Shown: positions 1 to 11,568 of the stretch, piece by piece
Layout of the letters: each line of letters begins with the position of its first letter
Position numbering within the stretch: the stretch's first letter is position 1
Assembly (NCBI GenBank): GCA_963920665.1
Contig: OY987269.1
Span: 12,526,501 to 12,590,500 of the forward strand
Direction of reading: 5' to 3'
Length of the DNA: 64,000 nt
Origin: Straminergon stramineum
Taxonomy: Eukaryota; Streptophyta; Bryopsida; Hypnales; Calliergonaceae
Position numbers and translations under genes: made by a program
Notes under the pieces: generated by a model
The model's database searches: none
What the model was told of the DNA's origin: nothing
What the model saw: only the letters and a program-made list of their open reading frames with translations

Positions 1-37
1 GAGCGGGACGGTTAACTCGATGTCTTTTCGTTTCCAG

Positions 38-2973
38 TTGATTGGCGACCTCTCTGGAAGTGTCAAGCGACTCTTGAGCCTGGGCTGTTCCAAGTTTTGG
101 TGTACGGGACGCATTCTGGTGCAAGTTGGTCGGCAGTCCGTTTTCGTTGTTGATGGTGAGCGTGTGTGGAGTTCATTCGCGTTTTCTTTGTGTTTTATTG
201 CAGCAGAGTGCATCATTGATTTCTATCACTGGATGAAGAGTTTCTGAGCTGCTTTTACCCTGGATTGCCGTACATCGTTTATTTTGTTATGTGGATTGTG
301 GATTGCGGATTGATGTTCTCTTTGTGTATTTGTAGGTGAGATCGTTGATTGCAGGACATCGAATCTCTTTGGGAGTCCTTACTTATTGTCTGTAAGACCG
401 CTTGCTGTTGTGGCTGGTGAAGAGAGTCGTTTAATTGTGAATGGCCTCAATCTCAGCAATCGGTGAGAAGCATCCCCTGGTTTTGGTTTCCATACTCGTG
501 AGGTTCAAGTTCGGTTTTGGCCCTTCGATTGTTTTCCACGTGACGAGATCTTGGACTCGTTGTGATTGAGGACTTGGTCTTTTGTTTTCTTCTTGTCGGT
601 TGAGCTCTCTTCGAGGGGATTCGTCTGGGAAGCCAGAGATTGATTGCTTAACTTGGTTGTTTTGTAACTCCTGGCCGTCGATGTTGTTGTTCATTGCAGG
701 TTACTCTGTGCATTCAAGGGGAGGTATTCTTCAGAGGAGGCTGCTGAACATTTGGATTTCGAGGACGAGTCTGTGGCTTCTGTGGACGACGCTGGAGCTG
801 CAGATGATACAGAGGATACAGCCAACACTTTGGTCCCGCATGGCGTCTCATGTGAAGTTGAAGAGTCGAATTCCCTGAACTCTGGAGTTGTTGCATCCTC
901 CTCAGGTGTGGAGGAACCTCAATCTGTCACGCCATTATTTGTTAGTACCGTTTCTGCGGTGCCTGAGGAGGACGACTCTTCATCCCTGGACAGCGAGTCA
1001 TGTGAAGATGCTGATTCCTTTGGGGTCTGGGATGATGGTGTGACGGAGTTGTCTGTTGGACGCCCTGTCCCTGGGGACGTGAGCAGAAGTCTCGTGAGGA
1101 CTCGGGCTGTGTTCAATCTCGACCGCAGCGCGTTTCCATCCACCCTGGCAGGTGGAGGTTTCGGTCGATGTTTTATCGAGGTATGGTCTCGAATTTCTTT
1201 GGCCTCGATGGAAAGTGCTGAGGTTGTTTGCTTGTTTTCCTGTGTTGGACATGCTGTTCTGCCGTGGATGCTTACTCCGAGTAGTTGGTTGGAGCTGTGT
1301 GCCTTGTTGCCTTCTGTTTTTGTATCTTATTCGAATATCTCATGTCCGTTGTGTTGTTGTTGGGTGTGTATGGTGAGATATGTTTTGTGGTGGTGACCGT
1401 CCAGTATCGTTAATTGTTTGAGCACTTGATGTCGTGTAGGTGGAGCACGAGACGCTGGAGGGGAACTGGAGGCCAGTGATCGTTGCAGATGGGGCCGTGT
1501 CGTCCGAGATTCGGACCCTTGAACTTGAGATTGAGAGGGCTGCGTGGATCGGTGGCCGTGTCGCTGCGGGCCAGGGTTTGGATGCATCCGTTGTGCTGTA
1601 TTGCAGTGAATTGGCGCGGCTTGCCGAGGAGGAGGATGTTACACGCTTTTTGCAGGAGCTGGGATGGTTCTTTCAAAGAAGTTATTTCCGATCCCTGAGT
1701 TCTTCCCGAGTAGTGCCGGTACCCAATCATTCCCTTTGTTTTTGTTCTACTGGGTTTTGCGCTCGTGCGATCTCAGATGGTGTTTCGATGGCATGTTTTC
1801 GGTGCTTATGTTTTCGAGTGATTTGTGTATCTACTTTCGTGAGTCTGTCTTTGTGGAAGTATGTTCCAATCGCTCTCTCACTGAGTCGTCGCCTGGCCTC
1901 TGCTTTGTCCAGGTGCCCTCTACAAGGTTTAAGCAACTTCTGGTTTATTCCGTTGAGCGCAACTGGTGCGCTGTAGTGGGTAAGATTTTGGACATTGCAT
2001 TTGAGGGTGAGGACTGGGGGGAGACCTTTTCGGAGTTGTCTGCCATGTGCGAAGAAGGAGCCAGTTTACTTCACCGAGCCGTCCGGAACAAGAACCGAGC
2101 TATGGTGGAGCTTTTACTTGGCTATGCCCCTTCTTTCCTGGCTGGAATCAACGATCCTGACTTGGAAAGCTTTAAGCGGAAGCTTGATTTCAAGGTGCAG
2201 TGGGGCGCAATATTCAAACCCGACATGCGAGGAGCTGGAGGGCTGAGCCCCCTGCACCTTGCGGCCAGTTTGCAAGATGGAGAAGAATTGGTTGACGCTT
2301 TGACGAGCGGTCCTTGTCAGGTGAGCGTTCGTGAGAGTGTGTTGCCCCATCATCTTTTTTGTTTTGTGTGTTTTAAGCGTGGCAATGTTTCTTTTTCGAT
2401 GGAGGTGGCGATGTAATTCGCTGTAGGTGTCTCAGTGGTTTCCTTTTTGTGTCTGCGATGTTCGGTGTTGTATTATTTAGCGCTTGATCATTTCTCCTGC
2501 CATGTTGTGTTTTGTAGATGGGCTTGCATGCTTGGCTGCACAAGCAGGATGACTTTGGAGAGACCCCGCTGAGCCTTGCGTTAGCAGGAGGCAATGTGAA
2601 GTCTATCCAAGTTGTGAGAGCCAAGCTTTCCCGTTTGGTGATCCCGGGCAGCACTGTAATAGATATAGCACCTGGTTGGAACGGACATCTGAAAGGCGGT
2701 TCCATTGTGAAAGTGGAGCTTCCCGTTTGGGGAACTCCTTCGCGGTTGGGTCCTGAAGATGTGAGGGCCTGGGAATCCCAGGATTGTAGGGAACAGGATT
2801 TTACCCGCCTGCCTCGTGACGCCTGTGGCGTGAAGGGTGCCGTCTTCCGGCCTTTTTGGGTGAGCATTATGGGCGTCGCGTGCATCTGCGTGTGTGTTTG
2901 CCTTCTTCTGAGAGGTCCTCAGACTGTGCTGCAGGGCTTCACTTGGTCAGGGTTGGAACAAGGTCCGTGTTGA
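38..2973 (+). CDS. SBP-box (SPL) transcription factor, 3' part, partial at left edge
   Basis: This is the C-terminal part of a large SQUAMOSA-promoter-binding-like factor of the SPL1/SPL12/SPL14 group. My exon model is 38-155, 336-462, 700-1180, 1440-1709, 1913-2320 and 2518-2973, with GT..AG introns and matching phases, giving 619 residues to TGA at 2971. The fourth exon could end at 1718 instead, also in frame. Visible family features are a TGRILVQVGRQ block, LLSVRPLAVV, GRCFIEV, SEIRTLE, FLQELGWFFQRS, then RFKQLLVYSVERNWCAVV. An ankyrin-like stretch follows (ASLLHRAVRNKN, LSPLHLAASLQ, DDFGETPLSLALAGGN). Near the end lies a hydrophobic Cys-rich helix (GVACICVCVCLLLRGP), as in long plant SPLs. 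The SBP zinc-binding domain must lie upstream of the window. Long SPLs are nuclear regulators with a possible C-terminal membrane segment. Family is fairly sure; exact orthology is not. Confidence 0.87.
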
Positions 2974-4322
2974 GCGGTGCGCAAATGTTTTGAGGGCTCT
3001 GTTTGTGGCGCTGCATCCGTAACCAGGGCTGAGTGAGGGCTTTGAGCTGTGCTTGGCCGCCTCTTGTCTCTATGTTGCGTATTTTGATGCGCTGTAAGCC
3101 CAGTTGGAGAACTCCCTGTTTGCGATGGTGCTGTTGAAGTTCCCAGCTCGCGCGATAGTTACCCTCGAATCGGCAAGTCCGAAGGTTAAGTCGGGAACAG
3201 GTCGACTTTGTGTACAGCCATCCATTTATTGCTTTTACTCCTCGGAAAGGTAGTTGAAGATCCTGTCATGTGGTCTTTTGAAGCGTCCTGTTTGGATGAG
3301 TTGGGGACCGTCAGCTTCGGAGGATGGGAACTCCCAATGGATGCTTGGTTCTTTGTGGCCTTTGCTGGCGTAGAGCACAGTTGCTTGAGCAACATTTGGA
3401 CACAAAGTTGTTCGGAGCTGCGATTTTGGTGTGCGTAGAGGGTCTTTTATCGAGCTTTGTTGTAAAGGGTCAGATCAGAGACGTGCCATGAAATCTCTGC
3501 GCAGGGATCCTGAAGGAGGGAGTCGATAATTTTGTATAGTGGCAGCACCTTTGGTACAATTTCTTTGAAAGAATGAAATCAATGGGCAGATATGTTCCAT
3601 TCATTTATATGTAAAGCACTTCGGTAGTGGAGTGACTTGGCTGTGTGATTAACAGTTTTTATTGACCTATGTAAGCTTAATTTTGTTTAAGTATGATTTA
3701 ACGAAATAATTGGCGCTAGTCAATGTGCTAGTTTGCAACCTTAGGGTGATGGATTGGTCCTTGTTTCTTGGTGAAACGAGTGAATAGAGATTGAATTTGA
3801 AATTTGAGCTTTCTGGTACTTTCGAGCAGTTTCAGCGCTTAGGTCGGTGTACGCTATTGCTCTCAACAGAGTTCTCATGTTCCATTCTTCCGGGTGCTTG
3901 CCCTAGGTGTGGTTCATTCAACTTTTACTTCTGTCTAAATTTGCCGTCGTAGTTTTGGAGACCACTTTTAAGTTGAATTCTTTAAATAGGTGTAACTGAG
4001 ATTTTTAATTTCCTTTTACTTAATCGGTCTCTTTTGTATAAAGGGAATTATAGTGACCTGAAATCTTTTTTTAGTTGTGTCTGATATATTGTTGGAAATT
4101 TTGTTTTGTTATTGGTCTCAGTCACTTGGTACTTCGTATTGGATAAGTATCACTTGGAATAGTGGTGGGCTATGCTAATATACGTTACGTGCAGAAATCT
4201 TTTATTTCCTAATATTGTCTGTTTTCATTATTCAATTATGAACTAAAGTTGGTCTTGTATTCTATTCTAATAGTGGGTCTACTTGATGAAGGTATAAAAT
4301 TTTCTGTTGTTGGGACGTTTCA
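2974..4322 (+). other. SPL 3' UTR followed by intergenic DNA
   Basis: Base composition stays gene-like to about 3.6 kb and then turns AT-rich, so the SPL 3' UTR probably ends near 3.5-3.65 kb. A 76-codon open frame at 3208-3438 lies in this presumed UTR and shows no recognisable motif. From 3.65 to 4.32 kb I see only AT-rich sequence, which would include the promoter of the MADS-box gene. Confidence 0.5.
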
Positions 4323-7300
4323 ATGGGGAAAAAGGCTGTTCCCGTTGCACGTCTCAAAAATGACCAAAACAGACGAAACACATTTAAAAAAAGACTCGTA
4401 GGATTAATGAAAAAAATTCATGATTTGTCAATTTTGTGTGATGTTCAAATCGCAGCTGTCGTTATTGATGAAAACAAAGAGATATTCCCCTATACAAACA
4501 ACGAGTAAGTCAATGTGATTCAAATCATTTTATATGTTTGGTGATGATAGTGTATGAATAAAATGAATGTATGATTTGCACTAGAGCCTAACAATTTATT
4601 TCCTTCAACAGGACTATTGAAGAAGTGTGGAATCAGTATTTCGCTAAAGACAAAGAAACAAAATCAAACAGGTAAATTCATGTTGGTATTACTGAAATCA
4701 AGCCAAATACATTGAAATTATGAAATTAATTCCTTGGTTTATATCTTGTAGTATTCTATTGAAATGATTTATTTATTTGAAGCCAATTTATAAATTTTCA
4801 TGAAATTTGAGGGTTTGTAATATTATTATAGTACTCATTATGATTATTAAGTCTTCAAAAGGATGGATAGTATTAGTATATGGTATTGTAGAAATTAAAA
4901 GTCTTAGTATCTAGAACAAAATTGTTATGGTGAGATCTTTCTATTAAACATTATTATCAAATATTGTACAAATAATAATATTAATTCTATTTCTAATTAT
5001 TTATTATTCAAATAATATTATAAAATAATATAATATTCGAAAAGTAATTTTCAAAGTTTGAATAATATTAAATTCTTTGTTATATTAAGATATATGCTAA
5101 ATAATTGTCCAATTAGTGTACTATGATCTAATAATAACATAGCAAACATGATGACCAAATTAATTGATCAAATTTTTCATTTTATTATTGTAAATGAAAT
5201 TATGATAGAAAGTTGGGAGAATTTTGAATTAGTTTTCACCATGAATTTAATCTTAGATACTTTACAAAAATAAACTTATATCAAAAAATAACTTAAGGGA
5301 ACTATACAACCAATGTAGGAATAGTACTTACAAAGGAATTGACTATTATTATAGTGAGTTATATGTTTTAAGAAAATAATGGGATATTTTGGGTTAAGGA
5401 TTTCCAACATGAATTAGAACTTTAGAATCTAAATTCTAAAGTGTTCATAAAAAAATAATGTCAAACAAACAAAAAATTTATCATTATTTTTCTAAGTTTG
5501 AGCTTGCTTATTATAGCAAACATTTAATTGTAATGTGATCTTCTATTGAAATGTTCACTTGTAAACTTAATTCAAATAATTATATATTATTTGGGAATTG
5601 ATTGTTATTTACATTGTATTTGATTAGGCTTTTGGAGTGCAAAAAGGTACGATAAAAGATATCTCATAAGCTTACAATTGTCTTTATATTTCAAATTACC
5701 AATGACAATTTGTATTGTTTGCATTGAACAAAAAATTATGGATATGAAATGATGAATTAAATTACTTCAATTCGAATTTACATCATTAAAGTTTTTATTA
5801 AATTGATTGTAGGTTCTAGAATTAGAGACCAAGAAAATCGAAATAGCTTGTCATGCCAAAAAAACACCAAAGCAAGAGTAAGTAAAAGTCTTTGATGATA
5901 TAAAAAAATTGAAAGTTGAAAATTGAAAATCATACTTTCTTCTATCTTTCTTAACTATTTTTTCAATTTCATTGAATTATCAATAATTTAAAATAAATTG
6001 TTATTAGATTTTGAATTCATTTTTTTATTAGCATTTGAATGATTAGACAAAAATGTTTTGTTTAGATTTATTTGAAGTATTCTACATGAACTATTCAACT
6101 AAAGGACTTCCAAGCTATCATGATACAATTCAAAATGTTGGAATAAGTCATGATTGTCTACCTTAACATGTTGGAATAAATCATTGTAGCATACCTCAAA
6201 ATGTTAAACCACATCATAGCATACCTCAAAATGTTGGAGTGCATTATGGCGCATTTCAAAATAATGGAGTACATCACCAACCTAATTGGAGTATTAACTC
6301 AAATAGGCTACAATATCAAATCAACCAAGGAAACACAAGTTCATCAATGGTAAATCTACAATCTAACATTAGTTTCAATATACATATTTTTCTTAATGAA
6401 ATATCAAAATAGATCAAAAATAATAGTTTTAAGTTGATTCTAATACTCCTTCAAGGTAAAGTTGAGCTTCCAAATACTCTAAGATTAAAAAAAATAGAAT
6501 CAATTCTTTTTATAGTTGAAATTGGAAGAATGATAGTTTATTTTTATTTTTATACTCTACAAGTCTATAATTTGAGTTGCTTATATGATTCTTCCATGAT
6601 TATCATGTAATTAACCTACTTTTCTTATGTGATTCTTCTAGGGAACTAAACAAAAAAGAACTAGTAATAATTGGTCATATGATACAAATGGTGTGAATCA
6701 TGGAAATATAAATCAAGTCAATGAAGTGCATCAAACTCTATATTGTAGAACAAATGTAAGTATTATTCTCACAACTTGTCTCCCAACTACCACTATTAAT
6801 GCCACCTTCAACAAATTATCAATATTGTAGATTCTAAAATTAATATTCATATTTAGAAAATCATTTAAGTTCCTAATTGTCCTAGCACATGATCTTCAAG
6901 CTCCAAAATTTGATATTTTCTTAAATCCATTTTTTTAATGATATTAGTTCTTTAACATTTACAGAATGTCAATTTTTAGCATTTTGCCTATTAAGAAGCA
7001 TTTCAATAAATTATTAGTTTGTAGATGTAAAACAATTCTATACCAATAATGTTTTGGACAAAATTCAATAATATTCAATCTAATTCAATCTATAACTAGT
7101 GTAAGAATCACTCTTACATTTGGTTTTAGATTCTATAGGTGAATAGTGAATATATTGTGCATTAATTTTTAGATTCAACAAAATAAAAAGAATGTAAGGT
7201 AGACTCACCTTATTCCTTCCCTAATCCCTACCCCCATTCCAATCCAAAAGACATCAATTTGTATTCATTTCAACCCCAAGAATCTAGAAGAATGTACGAT

Positions 7301-8324
7301 CTTTTATTATTTTTGGACTAAGGGACAAGAGATCCTCAAAGCTCTTAGGTTTTGAATTAAATACAAAAGACACATTCATTTGAATGGAATTGGGTAAAAA
7401 GACACAATAATGTACATAGACCTTATAAGTGATAATTTGCAAATTTTCCTTAAAGTCATCACTAAAGTGTTCTTCTAAGTTGCTCTTTAAAATGCATCTT
7501 TACACTATTGAAACTTGGAATAATATTGTCTATATTCCATGTCCATGTCCTCTCATCATTCACAGGGTGATAATCATCAAGGATATAGCTATAATGCTGA
7601 AGTCCAAGGACATGAAGTTCAATATCAAGGATATGGCTATAATACTGAAGTCCAAGGACATGAAGTTCAACATCAAGGATATGGCTATAATACTGAAGTC
7701 CAAGGACATGAAGTTCAACATCAAGGATATGGCTATAATACTAAAGTCCAAGGGCATGAAGTTCAGCATCAATCTCAAGCAAACCTTCAAGACCCATTAG
7801 ATCGTCCAATTGACATAGATGATAATCAACGAGAATATGGCTATAATGTTGAAGTCCAAGGAAATGAAGTTCACCATCAATTTCCAACAAATCTTCAAGA
7901 TCCACTAGATTGTCCAATTGATGTGGATGCTTTTGAAAAAGCAAACCTAGCATATACAAGTTTCAATGTGAAGTCTTCAGATCTAGAGGCTTCAGGGGTC
8001 ATAGAAATTGTTCCATTGTCTAGAGATTTAAACACTTTAGTCACAAACACACCTTCTACCAAGGCCTCCATTTCGCCGAGGAATGACCCTTCCATAGGGC
8101 CTTCTATATCTGGAAATGCACCTTCTATTGGGCCCTCAACTCAAGGAGACACATCTTTCACAAGGCCCTTAACCTCTATAGAATGGGGGCTAATGGAAGA
8201 ATGGGAGGATTGGGAGGACTTGCACTTGGACAACTTAGAGGACACGGAAGACTCCTATGAATTGAACAATACATTTCCTCTTTTTAGTATGCCTTCAACA
8301 AGAGAAGAGTTACTAGGCCCCTAA
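4323..8324 (+). CDS. MADS-box protein with repeat-rich C-terminus
   Basis: The first exon encodes a MADS domain (residues 1-60: MGKKAVPVARLKNDQNRR, TFKKR, GLMKK, LSILCD). A hand-built model joins 4323-4504, 4612-4671, 5628-5646, 5813-5877, 6190-6349, 6642-6755 and 7566-8324. All introns are GT..AG, all phases agree, and 452 residues result. The 182-nt first exon ending in phase 2 resembles type II (MIKC) genes, but no proper K domain follows, only a short charged stretch in tiny exons; a type I relative is also possible. Exon 5 must use the acceptor at 6189, because an in-frame TAA lies just upstream at 6164. The C-terminus has decapeptide repeats (IPQNVG-like), then 16-residue repeats, then an acidic tail (EEWEDWEDLHLD). 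The gene is AT-rich, unlike the three other genes. It presumably binds CArG-like DNA in the nucleus, by family analogy. Confidence 0.68.
7581..7772 (+). repeat. Four 48-bp coding tandem repeats in the MADS-box gene
   Basis: Four head-to-tail 48-bp units (7581, 7629, 7677, 7725) encode 16-residue units of the type GYGYNTEVQGHEVQHQ. A fifth, diverged unit lies at 7833-7880. Each block is followed by a related sequence (NLQDPLDRPID / NLQDPLDCPID), so a larger duplication of about 108 bp is superimposed. Period divisible by three keeps the frame open. Confidence 0.9.
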
Positions 8325-9004
8325 ATACCTTTCCATTAGCAAACATTTGTTATTGACACCTTGCGCAATGGAACAAATGTTTTAGCTTCAATTATGCTTT
8401 TGTAGGCACACCAATAGCCCCTTGAGTACACTAAGGGATGTATTTGTTCTCTTCAAATGTAACCATGCTTCCATCTCCAAGATTTGGGATTTGTTTGAGA
8501 GGGGTTTGAGGGGCATCATAAAACAAAGATGGATACCTAGGTACATTGATTTGTCTTATTATAAGTACTTGTAACACTAGTTTATGAAAATTACACTATT
8601 TTGAATTAGTGAAAGTTGAAATTAGTCACACTATATTACTACATCATATCAATTTCAACAATTGAAGAATTTTTTAATAATTAATTACACTAATTTTGTA
8701 GGAGACACTAGTAAATTTTTTTTGTCACTAATATGGTTGATTGAGTCAACATAAGGTAAAACAACCCATTACATGTCATAATTGAGAGTTTGTCCTCATG
8801 CCATAGCTGAATTTTTTTTAAATTGTCATACAAAGATGATAGTGAAAAACAACAAAAGCAATTGAAACTCTATTTTTTTCATAAAAGTATGAATTTGTTA
8901 TGAATTTTTGGAGTGTTTTGCCTATTATGGACCAAAAGTTTCTAGACTACCCGAAAACCGCCAAAAATGGAATCCATAAATTAGTCATAGGATTTTCTAA
9001 TATA
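8325..9004. other. Intergenic, AT-rich; MADS-box 3' UTR
   Basis: This holds the 3' end of the MADS-box transcript, probably within the first few hundred bases, then AT-rich DNA. I see no other gene. Confidence 0.4.
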
Positions 9005-9530
9005 AGGTAGGAGGCTCGAATTTCCAAGGGTCATTTTCAATGGACCATATAGGCAAGCATAAACTATACCAAAGGGTTCTAGACATGGGTCACCTTTTCC
9101 GCAACCAAGAAAGGGCAACACCCGTGTTTATTTTTTGGACTCTAAGGTCTTCACATTTGCTCTTCTCATGAGCAGAGCTTGAAGTAGCCCAAGCATTCAT
9201 TCATTTAGCTTAAAAAAACCCTGCAGTTAATGAAGTGCCTGAAATTTAATTTAAAGACTTCCATGAACTATGGGAAGCACCGTTGTACTTACTTTTGGGA
9301 TGCATTTGTTCAATTCAAAGGCATGCTATGAGCAGGACTAGCGCCCTACTGCATATTCACTTTAAAATTCTATAATTAATTCAATTTCACTCAAAAAATT
9401 CGGAAAAATTAGCTATTGATTGTTTTCCTACTTCATATTGAGCCATAAAATTTCCCAAATGGTCGGCTCCATGGATTCCCCATGAGAGGCGTCTTTTCCC
9501 TTAGGTGCACACTTCAAGAGCCTCCTACCT
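9005..9530. mobile_element. TA-flanked MITE, AGGTAGGAGG family, copy 1
   Basis: The element starts AGGTAGGAGGCTC and ends GAGCCTCCTACCT, a 13-bp perfect terminal inverted repeat. It is flanked on each side by TA (9003-9004 and 9531-9532). It is 526 bp with no coding capacity. A second copy lies at 54889-55214. TA duplication suggests a Tc1/mariner-type source. Confidence 0.72.
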
Positions 9531-9532
9531 TA

Positions 9533-10462
9533 GAAGGTTTTAAAAATCACTTTCTACAATGAATTTAAACTGAAAAGTTGGAAGTTCCTAATGAGGTTAC
9601 AATAGTAATCACTCCATTACTATCAACTAAGACATTGATTGTGTCTCAAATCTCATTTATTGGAGAAAAAACCATAATGGGGACATTCCTAAGTGTCCAC
9701 TATGGGTCTTCTAACCACAATATATTGTTCTACCTTAGTTTCAAGAGATTTGGAGGCTTAAGCTGTATACTCTTTCAAAGCACTTTTATTATAAAAGTAG
9801 GAGTCACTCGCTTAGTCACATGCATTGGTGTACATGTCTTTGTTTTTCCAATTTCACTAATATTGTAAAGAGAAAGAATGCACCTATTGGTCCAAAATTT
9901 TGATTAAATACCTTAGTGATAGGCCTTGTCCTTTCAAGATTAACCCTATAACACCTATCATCAAGGTAGTCAACTAATAATGATTTATCTCTTGAACCAA
10001 TAGGTTCATTCTTCATTTCTATAGTAACCTTGAGAGTCATCCTTTGGCCATTTTGGACTTAAACATCCTTCCTAAGTCAATGCCCTAATCCTTTATTACA
10101 TTCTTTGTATATATATGATTTCCCTGTGTTTGACCATCGGTTATAAATAAAGTTTAGTTTTTAAATATCCAAAAATTATTTTGGTTGAATGAGGAGTCAT
10201 ATGGACAAAGCATCACTTGGAAACACTTTTTTAACTTGAAAAATTTAGTATACAAAATATGGAGTGCATTGAGATTAAGGACTGAAGAGCTCTCAGGGGT
10301 TAAGAATGTTATGTATTTGGTACATTTAGAATGATATTACCAATCTAGATGGATGTTCAGCAATCTCATAATTAGGTCAAAATTGGTTGAAGAAGTTGTG
10401 TTGTACCATGTCTTGGTGTCAGTGACACCTCCAATTCTTAAAGCACTTTAACAATTTAACCC
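9533..10462. other. Intergenic, AT-rich
   Basis: I see no supported gene. A 96-codon frame at 9578-9868 has no recognisable motif and AT-driven composition, so it is left out. Confidence 0.4.
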
Positions 10463-10466
10463 TTAA

Positions 10467-11374
10467 CCCCTAAAGGACCAAGGTACGATTTTTGGCAACA
10501 TAGAAATTTTGGGCAGGTACAAGTGACTAGAGATTTCCATGTTTTGGGCCCAAACTTTAATAGAAGCTATGGACGAGTAATATCTTTCATATGCACTAAA
10601 TTTCAAGACATTTGGAAATATGAGTCAAAAGTTATGGTCTAATATGTAGTTTGCTTCTCAACTCAGGCAGTTCGGGCAAATTTGAAAAAATCACTTTTTT
10701 CAAAAATAAAGATTTGAAATTGATTTTCTAGATTTATATATACATAGAAAGCTTTGAATCATTCCATTTTGATCAATGAGTCAAAAGTTATGAGATGTTT
10801 TAGTTCATGGGCGAGTATGGATTCTCTACTCTAAAATAAACTTTGAAGTCTTTTATTTAACTCAATTTTCAGTATTTTTGGAAAATAAAATAAAAACATT
10901 AGGTGTAGATTGTTTATTACAACATTTCAACCATTGGGATTGGGATTTTTCAATTCCATTAATTATTTTGAATCATTCTCTACATCTTTCTATTTACTAT
11001 GTTTTTCCTATAGGTTGCACAATTCCAAATGATCTAAAAATTTTTAAGCATGTAGCCAACTTGCTTTGAATAGTGAATCTAAAGAAGCACCACCATTTTG
11101 GACATTTTTTCATACAAATGTGAGCTTGTGAAGTGCAGCTGCCCAGTTTTTTACAGGGGCAAAAAAAAAAATTTTGTCACTTCAAATGCTAATATCTTGC
11201 AATCTACACAATGAAAACTTCTGAAATTTTTCCACATCTTCTCAATCTAGAGTGCAACAAGATCCTACGGTTACATGTGTCCAAAAATGATATTTTTTAA
11301 AATTTTGGTACTTGTATTAGAAATGGCAGTTTTTGAGAATTTTTGGTAATGATATTATTAAGGAACTTTAGGGG
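10467..11374 (+). mobile_element. piggyBac-like non-autonomous element, family A, copy 1
   Basis: The 908-bp unit starts CCCCTAAAGGACCAAGG and ends CTTTAGGGG, and is bounded by TTAA at 10463-10466 and 11375-11378. Related full-length copies lie at 21524-22448, 43701-44648 and, inverted, at 39923-40847. Shared internal landmarks include TTTTTGGCAACATAG near the left end, GTGAAGTGCAGCTGCCC two thirds along, and AGAAATGGCAGTTTT near the right end. No ORF of note. Confidence 0.78.
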
Positions 11375-11432
11375 TTAAATGACATATTGGGCACTATAAA
11401 AATTGAATTCGTATTCTTTCTTACATGGGTAT

Positions 11433-11560
11433 CAAGGCTTTTTTTTTGGACTAGTGTCCCCTATATTAGCTTCAATGCACATCCTAGATTTTGGAGGGAC
11501 AAATTCACATTGGTCAAATTCTGACAGATTTGGCAAAATTTCGCCAAAAAAAAAGCCTTG
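11433..11560. mobile_element. hAT-like MITE with 8-bp target duplication
   Basis: This 128-bp element has inverted ends CAAGGCTTTTTTTTTGG and CCAAAAAAAAAGCCTTG. It is flanked by an exact 8-bp direct repeat, ATGGGTAT (11425-11432 and 11561-11568). An 8-bp duplication and a CA..TG-type terminus fit the hAT superfamily. Confidence 0.8.
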
Positions 11561-11568
11561 ATGGGTAT

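Noticed and set aside
186..246. Candidate SPL exon after TTATTGCAG at 193-201
   Set aside because: It runs into a stop in the required phase, whereas joining 155 directly to 336 gives the expected family sequence (DGEIVDC then LLSVRPLAVV).
3208..3438. 76-codon frame after the SPL gene
   Set aside because: It lies in the presumed 3' UTR with no motif, no family resemblance and no splice signals.
7560..7790. Minus-strand 76-codon repetitive frame and regularly spaced 48-bp units that might suggest a CRISPR-like array
   Set aside because: The units are contiguous with no spacers and lie in the open + frame of the MADS-box gene; the host is a plant.
9578..9868. 96-codon frame in AT-rich DNA
   Set aside because: Phe/Ile/Leu-rich composition expected by chance and no recognisable domain.
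10467..10476. CCCTAAA in element ends resembles the plant telomere repeat unit
   Set aside because: Only one unit occurs per end, never in tandem, and it lies at the inverted end of elements flanked by TTAA; interstitial telomere repeat is not supported.
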